From positions 310,001-374,000 of the forward strand of contig NZ_SEWG01000003.1 of the NCBI RefSeq assembly GCF_004168255.1: 64,000 nucleotides of DNA. Reading direction: 5' to 3'. Under the pieces are notes generated by a model. That model saw only the letters and a list, made by a program, of their open reading frames with translations. It did no database searches and had not been told where the DNA came from. The translations under genes were made by a program, and so were the position numbers. This DNA comes from Mucilaginibacter terrigena (lineage in GTDB: Bacteria; Bacteroidota; Bacteroidia; Sphingobacteriales; Sphingobacteriaceae). Of the stretch, positions 1 to 9,148 are shown one piece after another; positions within the stretch are counted from its first letter, which is position 1, and each line of letters opens with the position of its first letter.

Positions 1-1
1 T

Positions 2-166
2 ATCGTATTCCTTGTGATACGTGAATTTTTCACTTGGTACTGGAAAATGAATGAAATCAGTGCGAAGCAAAGCGCCACAAATGAACTACTGAAACAGCAG
101 AATGAATTAATAGCTGCAAATAATGAACTTCTCGAAAAGTTTGTAGACGATTTCACAAACAAGTAG
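2..166 (+). CDS. C-terminal end of a small membrane protein (partial)
   Basis: The reading frame is open from the window edge to a TAG at 164-166 and gives the last 54 residues of a protein that begins outside the window. It starts with a hydrophobic stretch (IVFLVIREFF), followed by a polar helix rich in Q, N, E and K (for example NELLKQQNELIAANNELLEK) that looks like a short coiled coil. This architecture, one membrane helix plus a coiled-coil tail, is common among small uncharacterised bacterial proteins and does not define a function. No downstream gene follows on this strand. It could also be a chance frame, but the heptad-like composition argues for real coding. Confidence 0.45.
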   Translation: MVFLVIREFFTWYWKMNEISAKQSATNELLKQQNELIAANNELLEKFVDDFTNK

Positions 167-892
167 TAGTATGTTTCTTTCCATAACAATCATTTAAAGC
201 ATCTTTTCTTATGCCTCGGCTTTGAAGTATTCCCGGTTGGGTCGTAACCCACGAGAGGAGATTATCTTTGCGCTCGCATCAAATTCTTTGGCTTAAATCG
301 CTAACCTCGGATGAGCCGGAGGCTTAATTTTCGAATAAACTAATTTAATGCTATTAAAGCTTAATTCGCAAGCGGCGCATGCCAACTTATTATACTTCGT
401 TTTTATCATCGTATAGATAAATCTGAGATTAACGATTTAATTGGGCTCATCATTTGATTCATCAAATCTCATTTGAATCAGGTTCAATCAATTCATCTCT
501 GAGCTTTGATTTCTTGAATTTTTACTTTGAAGCACTAACAGGGAGAGAGAAATATTTTAATACAGATTAAGAACTCCTTTCCCCCGGTGGGGCAAAGGTT
601 ATAACTTTGGTTTAAGTTATCCGACATAAAATCCATTTCAAACAAGTCTTGTCGTTGACTTCAGACCGCAAAAACTTCGACTTGCTCATGAAATTTTACC
701 CTTTTTGATGATGGGTAAATCAAGCGTAAATAGGTCTGAATTGAACAAGCCCAAAGCCTTTTTAAATGTTCAGTTGTTCGGTGCGGATGCAGTTTAATGA
801 TATGCGTTTGGAGATGGCGGTAAACGTGTTTCAACTTCATTCCGCGTCATTCAATTCCAGATAAATTTTACCTATTACGCGACCTATAAAGC
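167..892. other. gene-poor stretch, nothing recognised
   Basis: About 725 bases without a reading frame that I can support on either strand. Composition is mixed, with AT-rich stretches and a small hairpin (GGGT-CGTA-ACCC near 239-250). It lies directly beyond a tRNA-like 3' fragment and could be decayed accessory DNA, but no recognisable gene remnant was seen. Confidence 0.4.
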
Positions 893-924
893 AAAAAACG
901 CCGATCTCTTGTAAGAAATCGACG
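893..924 (-). terminator. rho-independent terminator after the tRNA-like element
   Basis: On the minus strand an 11-bp stem (914-924 with 899-909, including G-U pairs) closes on a 4-base loop and is followed by six T (A893-A898 on the plus strand). It lies 7 bases after the 3' end of the tRNA-like sequence, as expected for a stable RNA gene. Confidence 0.65.
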
Positions 925-931
925 TTTACCG

Positions 932-1012
932 TAGCCCTTAGGGGACTCGAACCCCTTTTAAGCAACTTTTAAATCATTTAAAAGCTTCAACTGTTCTACC
1001 AAATGTTATGTC
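932..1012 (-). tRNA. tRNA-like relic: intact T-arm and 3' end, broken 5' half
   Basis: On the minus strand, 940-956 forms a perfect T-arm (AGGGGTTCGAGTCCCCT) followed by a 7-base acceptor strand and discriminator A. Upstream, a D-loop-like TTTGGTAGAAC and a hairpin CTTTTAAATGATTTAAAAG sit where D-arm and anticodon arm belong. However, no 5' acceptor strand complementary to AAGGGCT is present, and the anticodon loop does not have the normal 7-base form with U33. I therefore read it as a displaced or decayed tRNA, not a working one. A terminator follows directly. tRNA 3' ends are common integration sites, so this may be an att-type scar. tRNAscan-SE or Infernal would decide whether an unusual fold rescues it. 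Confidence 0.45.
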
Positions 1013-1026
1013 CAGTCAGTGGAGCA

Positions 1027-1054
1027 AAGCCCCGCAAGTCCGCGGGGCTTTTTT
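1027..1054 (+). terminator. hairpin with T-tract between the tRNA-like element and lytT
   Basis: A 9-bp perfect stem (AAGCCCCGC at 1027-1035, GCGGGGCTT at 1042-1050) with a 6-base loop is followed by T on the plus strand. No plus-strand gene ends here, so it may work as an insulator or belong to a lost gene. On the minus strand, where lytT ends, the U-tract would be only three bases. Confidence 0.6.
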
Positions 1055-1147
1055 GTTTAATTCAATTTCCGGTTTATATACTTTATTATAGTCTACATTA
1101 GGCGGCTAATTAGGAAACCTGTGTAACTCATACTAAAAGTGCCGTCG

Positions 1148-1876
1148 CTACAAAATCCCCCTTAACATCCTGTAAAAGGCCTCGGCATAGGTATCGCTTA
1201 CTGGAATTAGCTGGTCCGCGATTTTGATCCTGTTTTTTTCGATATGGTCTATCTTATCGATAGCCACCATGTACGACCGGTGCACGCGGGCAAACCCCCG
1301 GGTAGGGAGCAGTTCTTCCAGTTTAGCAAAGTTCAGCAGGGTCATGATCTTTTCTTTGGCGGTATGGATCTGCAGGTAGTCTCTCGTGCCCTCTACAAAT
1401 ATAATATCGGAGATCGCGATTCTTCGGATGCGGTGGCCCACCTTTAGAAAGATATACCCCGGCTCATTTTTCGGCTCCGCCTTAATATCACTCTTTTCGG
1501 GCTGTAGTGTAGCACTATGTTCCTGGTAAAGGCGCAGTACACTTTTATAGAACCGTTCAAACGGGAAAGGCTTCACCAGATAGTCTTTTACTTCCAGTTC
1601 AAAGGCTTTAAGCGCGTACTGGTCGTAGGCCGTCGTTAGTATGATCATAGGCTTGGGGTTTAGCATCGGTATAAAGCTAAGCCCATCCAGGTCGGGCATG
1701 TTGATGTCCAGGAAAAGCAGGTCGGGTTTATCATCTTTTATACGCACGGCCGCTTCCAGCGGACTCATAAAGGTGCCCCTCAGTTCCAGGAAAGGCACTT
1801 TCATTACGTACTCTTCCAGTATTTCCTGGGCCAGGTATTCATCATCAATTATGTAGCAGGTGAGCTTTTCTTTCAT
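1148..1876 (-). CDS. LytTR-family response regulator
   Basis: Cytoplasmic two-component response regulator of the LytR/AlgR type. Residues 1-120 are a receiver domain with acidic pair D11/D12, phospho-acceptor D57 in LLFLDINMPDLDG, T82 and K102. Residues about 140-240 form a LytTR DNA-binding domain (FVEGTRDYLQIH, FARVHRSYMVAIDKI). It overlaps the kinase gene by 4 bases (1873-1876), so the pair is translationally coupled. In Bacteroidota such pairs commonly regulate the adjacent transporter genes; here an ABC exporter with a fused peptidase is divergently transcribed from 3089, the most likely target. Function in detail is unknown. Confidence 0.93.
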   Translation of the reverse strand: MKEKLTCYIIDDEYLAQEILEEYVMKVPFLELRGTFMSPLEAAVRIKDDKPDLLFLDINMPDLDGLSFIPMLNPKPMIILTTAYDQYALKAFELEVKDYLVKPFPFERFYKSVLRLYQEHSATLQPEKSDIKAEPKNEPGYIFLKVGHRIRRIAISDIIFVEGTRDYLQIHTAKEKIMTLLNFAKLEELLPTRGFARVHRSYMVAIDKIDHIEKNRIKIADQLIPVSDTYAEAFYRMLRGIL

Positions 1877-2886
1877 GAAGCAGGTGAGTGTAATGCGCTG
1901 ATCTTTAAAGTTAAATTAAACATTCCGTCTGTAGTATTTATCTCCAATGTATGTGCGCCCGGGTACAATAACGCCAGTCTTTTCCTTACATTCTGCAGGC
2001 CAATACCACCCGGGCCTTCCAGTGTGTTCACATGTTTTTCGTTCATTGGGTTTTTAATATGAAAGGTAAGGGAATTTCCTATGATCCCGATACCAACCTT
2101 AATATCGCCCGGCTCCAGCCGCGCAGGGCTGTGTTTGTAGGCATTCTCCAGCAGGTGGATGAATAACAGGGGCGCAATATTACACGATGCCGCATTTCCT
2201 TTTATTTCAAGATCTGCTACCAGGGCTTTTTTGTACCGCAGCTGCTGCAAACCCATATAATCCTGCAGGTAATCTATCTCCCTGGTAAGCGGCACCATGG
2301 AGGCGTTCGACTCATAGATCATGTAGCGCATTAAAGATGCCAGGCGCATAACGGCCTCTGGCGCTGCCGGCGCCTGTTTATAAACAAGGGTATGGATATT
2401 GTTAAGCGTATTAAATAAAAAATGCGGGTTTATCTGGGATTTAAGATAATACAGCTCCGATTCCACGGCCTGTTTCTCCAGCTGCTCTTTCCTGATGGTG
2501 TTGAGCACCAGGTTCTCCGTAATCCTGGCCAGCCAGCCTAAAAGCACGAAGATGAGCACGATAGAGATGAGCGACATTAAGTAAGACTCGAACAGATCGT
2601 CGCGGGTATCCTGCCTGATGTACTGAAAAATTATAAATATTACCGGCCCGCTCAGCACAATTCCTGTAAACCTTATAAAATAAGCGCCCGGCTGGTTTTT
2701 ACCCAGGTAGCGGGTTAGCAAAAAAAAGTGGCTGTAAAAAGCATATAAACCCGTCAGGATGAACCCCAGGGTTGCGATTAACCAGTGCTGGTTACCATCA
2801 GTTCTAAGTTGCAAGACTACCAGCAGGCTGAAAATTGTCCAAAGAACAACATGTATCAGCACGAATAGCTTTTTAATCCGATTCAT
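1873..2886 (-). CDS. LytS-like sensor histidine kinase
   Basis: Membrane sensor kinase of the His_kinase (LytS/YehU) family. About four N-terminal membrane helices are followed by a linker and an H-box SQINPHFLFNTLNN with the phospho-accepting His at about residue 155, an N-box (HLLENAYKH) near 248 and a glycine-rich ATP-lid region (GPGGIGLQNVRKRL). There is no separate sensor domain outside the membrane, so the signal is probably sensed in or at the membrane. I chose the ATG at 2886 (MNRIKKLFVLIH) over a TTG at 2919, because it begins just before the first membrane helix. It overlaps the response regulator by 4 bases. Confidence 0.9.
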   Translation of the reverse strand: MNRIKKLFVLIHVVLWTIFSLLVVLQLRTDGNQHWLIATLGFILTGLYAFYSHFFLLTRYLGKNQPGAYFIRFTGIVLSGPVIFIIFQYIRQDTRDDLFESYLMSLISIVLIFVLLGWLARITENLVLNTIRKEQLEKQAVESELYYLKSQINPHFLFNTLNNIHTLVYKQAPAAPEAVMRLASLMRYMIYESNASMVPLTREIDYLQDYMGLQQLRYKKALVADLEIKGNAASCNIAPLLFIHLLENAYKHSPARLEPGDIKVGIGIIGNSLTFHIKNPMNEKHVNTLEGPGGIGLQNVRKRLALLYPGAHTLEINTTDGMFNLTLKISALHSPAS

Positions 2887-3088
2887 ACAACAAAGGTATT
2901 TTTTCCTGTCATTCTCCAACCACCTGCTCGACCAACGCCCTTATCTGATCTGCAAATAACCGGAATGAGCCGGTAGGTGCCTGGCGGGAATAAAAGGGGT
3001 GTTTGTCGATTAGTTTATAGAGACTGCATATCTGTTTTCGCAATTGATAATGAAGGCGCTTCTTTTACAATGAAAGATATATCAAAAA

Positions 3089-4018
3089 ATGAAAAATATA
3101 GAAGAACATAAAGATTGCCTGCTCATCCGCAACGTTTGTAAAACTTATGCCAACGGTGTTCAGGCGTTAAATAACATTTCGCTAACTATCCCGCCGGGAA
3201 TGTATGGGCTACTGGGACCTAACGGGGCGGGTAAATCTACGCTTATGCGTACTTTGGCCACACTGCAGGAGCCTGACCAGGGACAGATATTTTTGGGAGA
3301 GACAGATGTAATTAACCAAAAGGAGGAAGTACGCCGGACACTTGGCTACCTGCCGCAGGAATTTGGCGTATACCCAAAAGCCACTGCCGAAGAGCTGCTC
3401 GATTACTTCGCGGTACTTAAAGGCTTCACTAACCGTGCAGCACGCAAAGAAGTAACAGAGGGCCTGCTGAAACAAACCAACCTGTGGGATAAGCGCAAGC
3501 AAAAGCTGGGTGGCTACTCGGGCGGTATGCGGCAGCGCTTTGGTGTGGCAGTAGCGCTTTTGGGAAACCCTAAACTGTTAATTGTTGATGAGCCAACAGC
3601 CGGGCTCGACCCTGCTGAACGTGTAAGGTTTTTGAACCTGCTAAGCGAGCTAAGCGAGCAAAGTGTGGTTATCCTGTCCACACATATTATTGAAGATGTA
3701 TCTGAACTTTGTACCAACCTTGCCATTATTAATAAAGGGACGATTTTGCTTGAGGCACAAACAGATAAAGCAGTGGCCGACATTAATGGAAAAATATGGC
3801 GAAAGTTGATTGATAAAAGCATGCTGGCAGGTTTGGCGCAGGAGCATCAGGTCATTTCGGCTAAGTTCCTTGGCGGGCGCACTATGGTACACATTTACAG
3901 CTTGGCCAATCCGGGTAATGATTTTGAAAAAGTAGAGCCGGATCTGGAAGATATTTACTTCAGCACTATGGCCGGCTTTTATGGGGTTCAACAAAATGCG
4001 GAGGGTACAAAGCCATGA
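3089..4018 (+). CDS. ABC transporter ATP-binding protein
   Basis: ATPase subunit of an ABC-2-type transporter. Walker A GPNGAGKS is at residues 43-50, the Q-loop (LPQEFG) at about 90, signature YSGGM at 143-147, Walker B LLIVDEP at 163-169 and the H-loop His at 199. The last ~85 residues form the accessory C-terminal region seen in CcmA/NatA-like ATPases. It overlaps the next gene by 4 bases (ATGA), and that gene encodes the membrane partner, so the two surely form one transporter. The divergent LytS/LytT pair is the likely regulator. Substrate cannot be read from the sequence. Confidence 0.93.
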   Translation: MKNIEEHKDCLLIRNVCKTYANGVQALNNISLTIPPGMYGLLGPNGAGKSTLMRTLATLQEPDQGQIFLGETDVINQKEEVRRTLGYLPQEFGVYPKATAEELLDYFAVLKGFTNRAARKEVTEGLLKQTNLWDKRKQKLGGYSGGMRQRFGVAVALLGNPKLLIVDEPTAGLDPAERVRFLNLLSELSEQSVVILSTHIIEDVSELCTNLAIINKGTILLEAQTDKAVADINGKIWRKLIDKSMLAGLAQEHQVISAKFLGGRTMVHIYSLANPGNDFEKVEPDLEDIYFSTMAGFYGVQQNAEGTKP

Positions 4019-7000
4019 AGCTGCGAAAAATCATTCAACTGGAATTCGTTTACCAAATCCGACAGGTTACAACATGGCTTTATTTCGCGGTGGTGTTTGG
4101 TATTGCATTTTTAACCATCACAGCTAACTACCTTGATGATGCGCGCAATGGTTATTTTATGATCAATGCGCCGGTGGTTATCGCCTCTGTTGCTGTTGTA
4201 TGCAGCATGTTTTGGCTTTTGATAGGTGCATCAATAGCGGGAGATGCCGCGGCAAGAGATGTGCAAACACGCATGTTCTCGCTTACCTACACATCCTCGG
4301 CCACCAAGGCCGAATACCTGGGCGGGCGGTTTATCGCGGCATTTGTGCTCAATATAATGATCCTGCTCGCCATACCTGCAGGGATCTTGTCGGCTACATA
4401 CCTAACCGGGATAGAGCCTGGCCTTTTGGGGCCATTCCGGTCGGCAAGTTATCTAAGCATTTTGTTTTACGTGATCTTGCCCAACGCCTTTATTGCTACA
4501 GCTATCCAGTTTGCCATGGCCACACTTACACGAAGCGCCATGGCAAGCTACCTGTGTGGTGTAACACTTGCTATGACTGCTTACCTGGGAGGGCAAGTAT
4601 TAGGAGCATTAGGGCTGAGGGATCTGGAAACCTTTATGGATCCTATCTATTTAAATTCGGTAATGAACCACCTGAATGATTGGAGCCCGATAGAAAGGAA
4701 CGCCCGCCTTATTGAACCCGATGGCGCATTTATGGCGAACCGTTTATTATGGTTATTTATTACCGCTTGCATGCTGGCGGTCGCCTATTTTCGTTTCCGC
4801 TTTGCAATACCTTCTGCCGGCAGCGCCGGTAAAAAGAACCCTTCACAGCCGGCAAATGTAAACGACCCGGGCTTGCTAAACTGGGAAAAAGCAGAATTGT
4901 TACCGCAGGTGCAAGCGGCTTATAGCCCGGCAACACATTTACACCAGTTAAAAGTTACAACCTGGACATCATTTTGGGCACTGGCAAAAAGCCGCGTAGG
5001 GCTTGTTCTATTAGGCTGCCTGGCGATGGTGGTAGGTTTTGCTATGCCCGGCAATTTAAAAGCAAAAGGTGTTCCTTTACTACCCGTTACCGAGCAAGTT
5101 TTACAAGTTTTGACTGCACCTATTACATCACCCGGAAAGTTCTGGATAGTGATTTTCCTGCTGATCATTTTTTATGCTGGCCAACTCATCTGGCGCGAAA
5201 GAGATAGCGGATTAAGCGAACTTGCTAACGCGGCACCGGTGCCGGAATGGATATTGTTCCTTAGCAAATATCTGTCGCTTTGCCTTATGCTTATTGTATG
5301 GCTGGTATTTCTGCTAATTGCCGGGGTAATCGCGCAAATAGCTATTGGCGGTACCTACGTCGGGTTAGGGCTGTATTTAAAAGTACTCTTCGGTTTCCAA
5401 TTGATAGAAGGCCTGCTGTTCGCCCTGTTTGCATTGTGGATCCATGTAATCATCAATCAAAAATACCTTGGTCATTTAGTTGCGCTTATAGCCTTTGGAT
5501 GCATTTTATTTGCCCCGCTGCTTGGGATAGAGCACAAGCTCCTGATTTTTGGATCGAGCCCTAAATGGTCATATACCAGCATGGGGGGGTTTGGTTCGTC
5601 TGTTGCACCCTGGTTTTGGTTTAAAGCATATTGGGCCGCGTGGGCCGTATTGTTGGCAGTGATAGCAAGCCTGCTTTGGGTACGCAGCCGCGACGAAAGT
5701 TTGCTTAGGCGATTGAAGTTGGCCCGCCGGCGCTTCACCCGGCCTACAGCATTGGCAGCTCTTATCATATCAGGGCTGATCCTTGCAACAGGCGGGCATA
5801 TCTTATATAATACAAACATCCTTAATAACTACACAAATGAGGATGAAGTATCTGCAGGCCGTGCTGCTTACGAGCACCGGTATGGCAGGTATGCTTACAC
5901 ACCGCAGCCCCATCTTACTAAAGTGAATTTACAGGTAGCAATTTACCCGGCGCGGCGCGAGTTTGAATTAAAGGGAACTTACCTGTTAGTAAACAAGCAA
6001 AACGTTTCTATAGATACTTTGCTGATGGCAGCTCCCGAGGGAGGCACAACCACGGGCATAACTTTTAACAGGCCGGTTATACAGGTACCTGCAGATAATG
6101 GGTCAGGTTTTTTTATTTATGCACTTAAAAACCCCCTAAAACCCGGTGATACGCTGCTGTTAAATTTTAAGGTATATCATAAAGCGGGGGGCTTTAGTAA
6201 CAACGGCGCTGATTCGTCAATAACCGAAAAGTTTGCCGGCTTGCGCAACTACGAATGGCTGCCTGTTATGGGGTACCAGCAATACCGGGAACTGGACAAC
6301 GCGGGAGGCCGGAAAAAATACGGTCTTGCCCCACGGCCGGCAACTGCTTCGGTGTATAATGTTAAAGCCCGAAATTATGCCCCATTTGCCGAACAGGTAT
6401 GGGTGGACGCGTTAGTAAGTACAGATACTGATCAGGTAGCGATAGCGCCGGGCACCCTGCAAAAGACATGGAAGAAAGGCGACCGGCGCTATTTCCACTA
6501 TATTACCGATGCCCCTATCCGAAACGAATATAATTTCTTTTCGGCCGCGTACGCTTTGTATGAAGAGCAATGGGTCCCGCCGCAAGGTTGCGGGAGGCCT
6601 GTATCTATCCAGATCTACCACGATCCTGCTAATGCTATGAATTTGGAGCGGATGATGAAGAGCGTTAAAGCATCCCTGGATTACTATACCAAGCAGTTTG
6701 GGCCTTACCGGTACCGCCAGCTTAGGTTTGTGGCCAAGCCGGGCCGCGACGGCGGGAACCATGCCGCTCCGGCCAATATCACTACCGGGGAAGGATTTTT
6801 CCTGATGAACCCGGACAAAGACGCACGCGGTTTTGACCTGGTAACGGCAGTGGTGGCACACGAGGTTGCACACCAGTGGTGGGGCAATCAATTAAAATCC
6901 GCCTATGTAGAAGGTGCTGGTCTGCTTTCCGAGAGTTTGGCGTGGTATTCGGCTATGGGTGTACTGGAAGAAAAGTACGGGCCTGAGCACCTGGAAAAGT

Positions 7001-7647
7001 TACTAAGTTTTATGCGGGAAGAGTACGAAACGCCACGTACCCGGGCTGCTCTGCCACTCCTGCAAGCTGCAGACTTTTATCAAAATTACCGTAAAGGGCC
7101 TTTTGCACTGTATACGCTTAGTAAATATATAGGTAAAAGCCGTGTTAATATGGCGCTTAGCCAATTGCTGCAAAAGCACAGTCCGGGTAAAACGCCCATG
7201 GCTACATCTTTAAACCTTTACCAGGAACTGGAGGCAGTAACACCAGATTCGCTCCGCTATCTCCTGCACAACCTATTTAAAGAAAACACGTTTTGGGACC
7301 TGAAAGCTAAACACGCAACTATCAAACAAACTAAAGCCGGCACCTGGCAGGTGACATTTAGCGTGCAGGCCCGCAAATTTGTAGTGAGCGAACGGGGGGA
7401 AGAGAAGCGGGTTCCGTTAAAAGATTGGATAGAGGTTGGGATATTTGCCCCTGCCAAAAATGGAGAGGAAACAGGTAAACTGCTTTACCTTCAGAAGCAC
7501 TTTTTAAGATCTGATCAGCAAACCATCTCAGTTACAGTCCCTGTAAAACCTTCCAGGGCTGTTATCGACCCGAATTACCTGCTTACAGACTGGAATATAA
7601 AAGATAATTTAGCAGAGGTGAGTGTTGAGGAAAATTCCCAAAAATAA
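4015..7647 (+). CDS. ABC-2 permease fused to an M1-family metallopeptidase
   Basis: A 1210-residue fusion. Residues 1 to about 600 carry roughly a dozen membrane helices in two ABC2-membrane-type halves separated by a soluble linker. Residues about 610-1210 are an M1 (gluzincin) peptidase domain with the zinc motif HEVAH at 949-953 and a third zinc-ligand candidate E973 in LLSESLA. The spacing to that Glu is 19 residues where classic M1 enzymes have 18. I recall the same arrangement in other Bacteroidota ABC/M1 fusions, so the site is probably intact. The peptidase domain should lie outside the cytoplasm, suggesting that the transporter exports or processes a peptide. It is coupled to the ATPase gene by a 4-base overlap. 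Confidence 0.9.
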   Translation: MKLRKIIQLEFVYQIRQVTTWLYFAVVFGIAFLTITANYLDDARNGYFMINAPVVIASVAVVCSMFWLLIGASIAGDAAARDVQTRMFSLTYTSSATKAEYLGGRFIAAFVLNIMILLAIPAGILSATYLTGIEPGLLGPFRSASYLSILFYVILPNAFIATAIQFAMATLTRSAMASYLCGVTLAMTAYLGGQVLGALGLRDLETFMDPIYLNSVMNHLNDWSPIERNARLIEPDGAFMANRLLWLFITACMLAVAYFRFRFAIPSAGSAGKKNPSQPANVNDPGLLNWEKAELLPQVQAAYSPATHLHQLKVTTWTSFWALAKSRVGLVLLGCLAMVVGFAMPGNLKAKGVPLLPVTEQVLQVLTAPITSPGKFWIVIFLLIIFYAGQLIWRERDSGLSELANAAPVPEWILFLSKYLSLCLMLIVWLVFLLIAGVIAQIAIGGTYVGLGLYLKVLFGFQLIEGLLFALFALWIHVIINQKYLGHLVALIAFGCILFAPLLGIEHKLLIFGSSPKWSYTSMGGFGSSVAPWFWFKAYWAAWAVLLAVIASLLWVRSRDESLLRRLKLARRRFTRPTALAALIISGLILATGGHILYNTNILNNYTNEDEVSAGRAAYEHRYGRYAYTPQPHLTKVNLQVAIYPARREFELKGTYLLVNKQNVSIDTLLMAAPEGGTTTGITFNRPVIQVPADNGSGFFIYALKNPLKPGDTLLLNFKVYHKAGGFSNNGADSSITEKFAGLRNYEWLPVMGYQQYRELDNAGGRKKYGLAPRPATASVYNVKARNYAPFAEQVWVDALVSTDTDQVAIAPGTLQKTWKKGDRRYFHYITDAPIRNEYNFFSAAYALYEEQWVPPQGCGRPVSIQIYHDPANAMNLERMMKSVKASLDYYTKQFGPYRYRQLRFVAKPGRDGGNHAAPANITTGEGFFLMNPDKDARGFDLVTAVVAHEVAHQWWGNQLKSAYVEGAGLLSESLAWYSAMGVLEEKYGPEHLEKLLSFMREEYETPRTRAALPLLQAADFYQNYRKGPFALYTLSKYIGKSRVNMALSQLLQKHSPGKTPMATSLNLYQELEAVTPDSLRYLLHNLFKENTFWDLKAKHATIKQTKAGTWQVTFSVQARKFVVSERGEEKRVPLKDWIEVGIFAPAKNGEETGKLLYLQKHFLRSDQQTISVTVPVKPSRAVIDPNYLLTDWNIKDNLAEVSVEENSQK

Positions 7648-7808
7648 AAAATATATACCTGAACGATATTTATATAGCGAAAAAGGTCGCGATTTTAGTA
7701 TTTTAAATTGCAGCAACCCCGATGGTTTCCTAATATATATTTAACTGAAAATAATCAATATCAATGTGCTTTTTCAGTACGTAATATCTATAGAAAGGAA
7801 ATGACAGA

Positions 7809-7846
7809 CAATGTTGAGGCCGGTATTTATATCGGCCTCAACATTG
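7809..7846. terminator. perfect 14-bp hairpin between converging genes
   Basis: CAATGTTGAGGCCG (7809-7822) pairs perfectly with CGGCCTCAACATTG (7833-7846) around a 10-base AT-rich loop. It lies between the ends of the ABC/M1 gene (7647) and the minus-strand acyltransferase (7933). There is no T-tract on either side, so it may be a bidirectional terminator of atypical form, an mRNA-end stabiliser or a protein site. The rest of 7648-7932 has no gene that I can support. Confidence 0.5.
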
Positions 7847-7932
7847 AAACAATGACAAAAGCTGAAACGGGTTGCATTATCCATCGCCATACTGCTGGCT
7901 TCAAAAATAGAGTAGCGCCAATGTAACATTCA

Positions 7933-9087
7933 TCAAGACATGATAATCTGTACCTCTTCAGGGGTTGCAGGTTTTGGTCTCAAAAACTTATCCCGCATTT
8001 TCAGGAACGGTTTCTCCACCACAATATGCAGCAATATTGCGCCAGCAACAACTACTACAAAGCATATCAGCATAGTAATATTACTATTGGGGCTAAAGCC
8101 ATAAGGCGCTATTAGCTTTTGGGTTAAAGGCATTAAGCCTTTGTGCGAAAGATACAGGCTGTAAGATAGCATTGCAATTTTTTCGGTAACTGCCGAGCGG
8201 TACTTATACAAAAAACATGATGGATGTACCGCAGCCATTACAATAAGGCCATAACCAATAGCCACCACGGGGTAGCCGAAAACAACCGAGATAATACTTG
8301 CCTCGTTCCGGTTTATGTAATATGCCGCAACCAAAACCAATATCCCTATTGGTATTAACCAGTTTACTACCCTTACTATTTTACTGCCGAAGGCAGGGCG
8401 ATAATTATATAAGGCCGATACTGCAATACCCATAAGCAAGGGGTCAAGCCGTGTGTAAGTTGGGTAGTAAATATATTTATGATGCAATACCCGAAAACCG
8501 GCAGTATCAATATATGGTTCAATTAGCTGCCAGCCATACCAGCGAACGGCAAAACCGGCCACAAATACGCCAACCAATATTAGCAGGCCTTTTTTGCCTG
8601 CTTTATACCAGGCTAAGGCCAGCAGCACCATGGGCAGCACCAGGTAAAATTGTTCTTCTACACAAAGCGACCATGAGTGTGAGAAAGTGCCTTCCGCCTG
8701 CATATCCAACCCGAAGTTTTTGGTAAAGGTGAGGAAACGCCAAAGGGGGGATAACGACTCCTTTTCGTGGAAGGCCGGTACAAGAAAGTAAACAGCCACT
8801 ATAAAAATGTAAGCGGGTAATATACGGAACGAGCGTTTAATAAAATACCTTTTTAAAGATAAGGTGCCTGTTTTTGAAAGTTCGGCAAACAAATGCGAGG
8901 AGATAAGATAGCCGCTCAAAACAAAAAACAGGTCAACGCCCGTCCAGCCGAAGTTGCTAACCACCGGTACCCAATCGGGGCGGCCAAAAAGGCGGTAATG
9001 ATAAATTAAAACATAGCAGATGGCAAAGGCGCGCAAATGGTCCAGGCCGTAAAGTTTTTTTGCGGATTGTAAAGCCAGGGCTTTCAT
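7933..9087 (-). CDS. acyltransferase 3 (OafA/YrhL family) membrane protein
   Basis: Integral membrane O-acyltransferase with about ten helices spread over 384 residues, the usual length for a stand-alone member. Family hallmarks are the N-terminal GLDHLRAFAICYVLIYHY (catalytic-type His near residue 30), LFFVLSGYLIS, and SWSLCVEEQFYLVLP. Members transfer acetyl or other acyl groups to surface polysaccharides, lipids or antibiotics; the acceptor cannot be inferred. ATG at 9087. The gene stands alone, with no polysaccharide cluster beside it. Confidence 0.9.
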   Translation of the reverse strand: MKALALQSAKKLYGLDHLRAFAICYVLIYHYRLFGRPDWVPVVSNFGWTGVDLFFVLSGYLISSHLFAELSKTGTLSLKRYFIKRSFRILPAYIFIVAVYFLVPAFHEKESLSPLWRFLTFTKNFGLDMQAEGTFSHSWSLCVEEQFYLVLPMVLLALAWYKAGKKGLLILVGVFVAGFAVRWYGWQLIEPYIDTAGFRVLHHKYIYYPTYTRLDPLLMGIAVSALYNYRPAFGSKIVRVVNWLIPIGILVLVAAYYINRNEASIISVVFGYPVVAIGYGLIVMAAVHPSCFLYKYRSAVTEKIAMLSYSLYLSHKGLMPLTQKLIAPYGFSPNSNITMLICFVVVVAGAILLHIVVEKPFLKMRDKFLRPKPATPEEVQIIMS

Positions 9088-9148
9088 TTTTAATTAATTG
9101 CGGGTTTGGTTGATAAAGATATTTAAAATTGCCGCAATAAATAGTATA

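Noticed and set aside
932..1012. tmRNA 3' end
   Set aside because: The T-arm would fit, but no tmRNA 5' end or tag-peptide frame lies within the expected distance.
7708..7926. 72-codon plus-strand frame between the ABC/M1 and acyltransferase genes
   Set aside because: Starts with TTG, has no domain or membrane features and runs through the perfect hairpin at 7809-7846.
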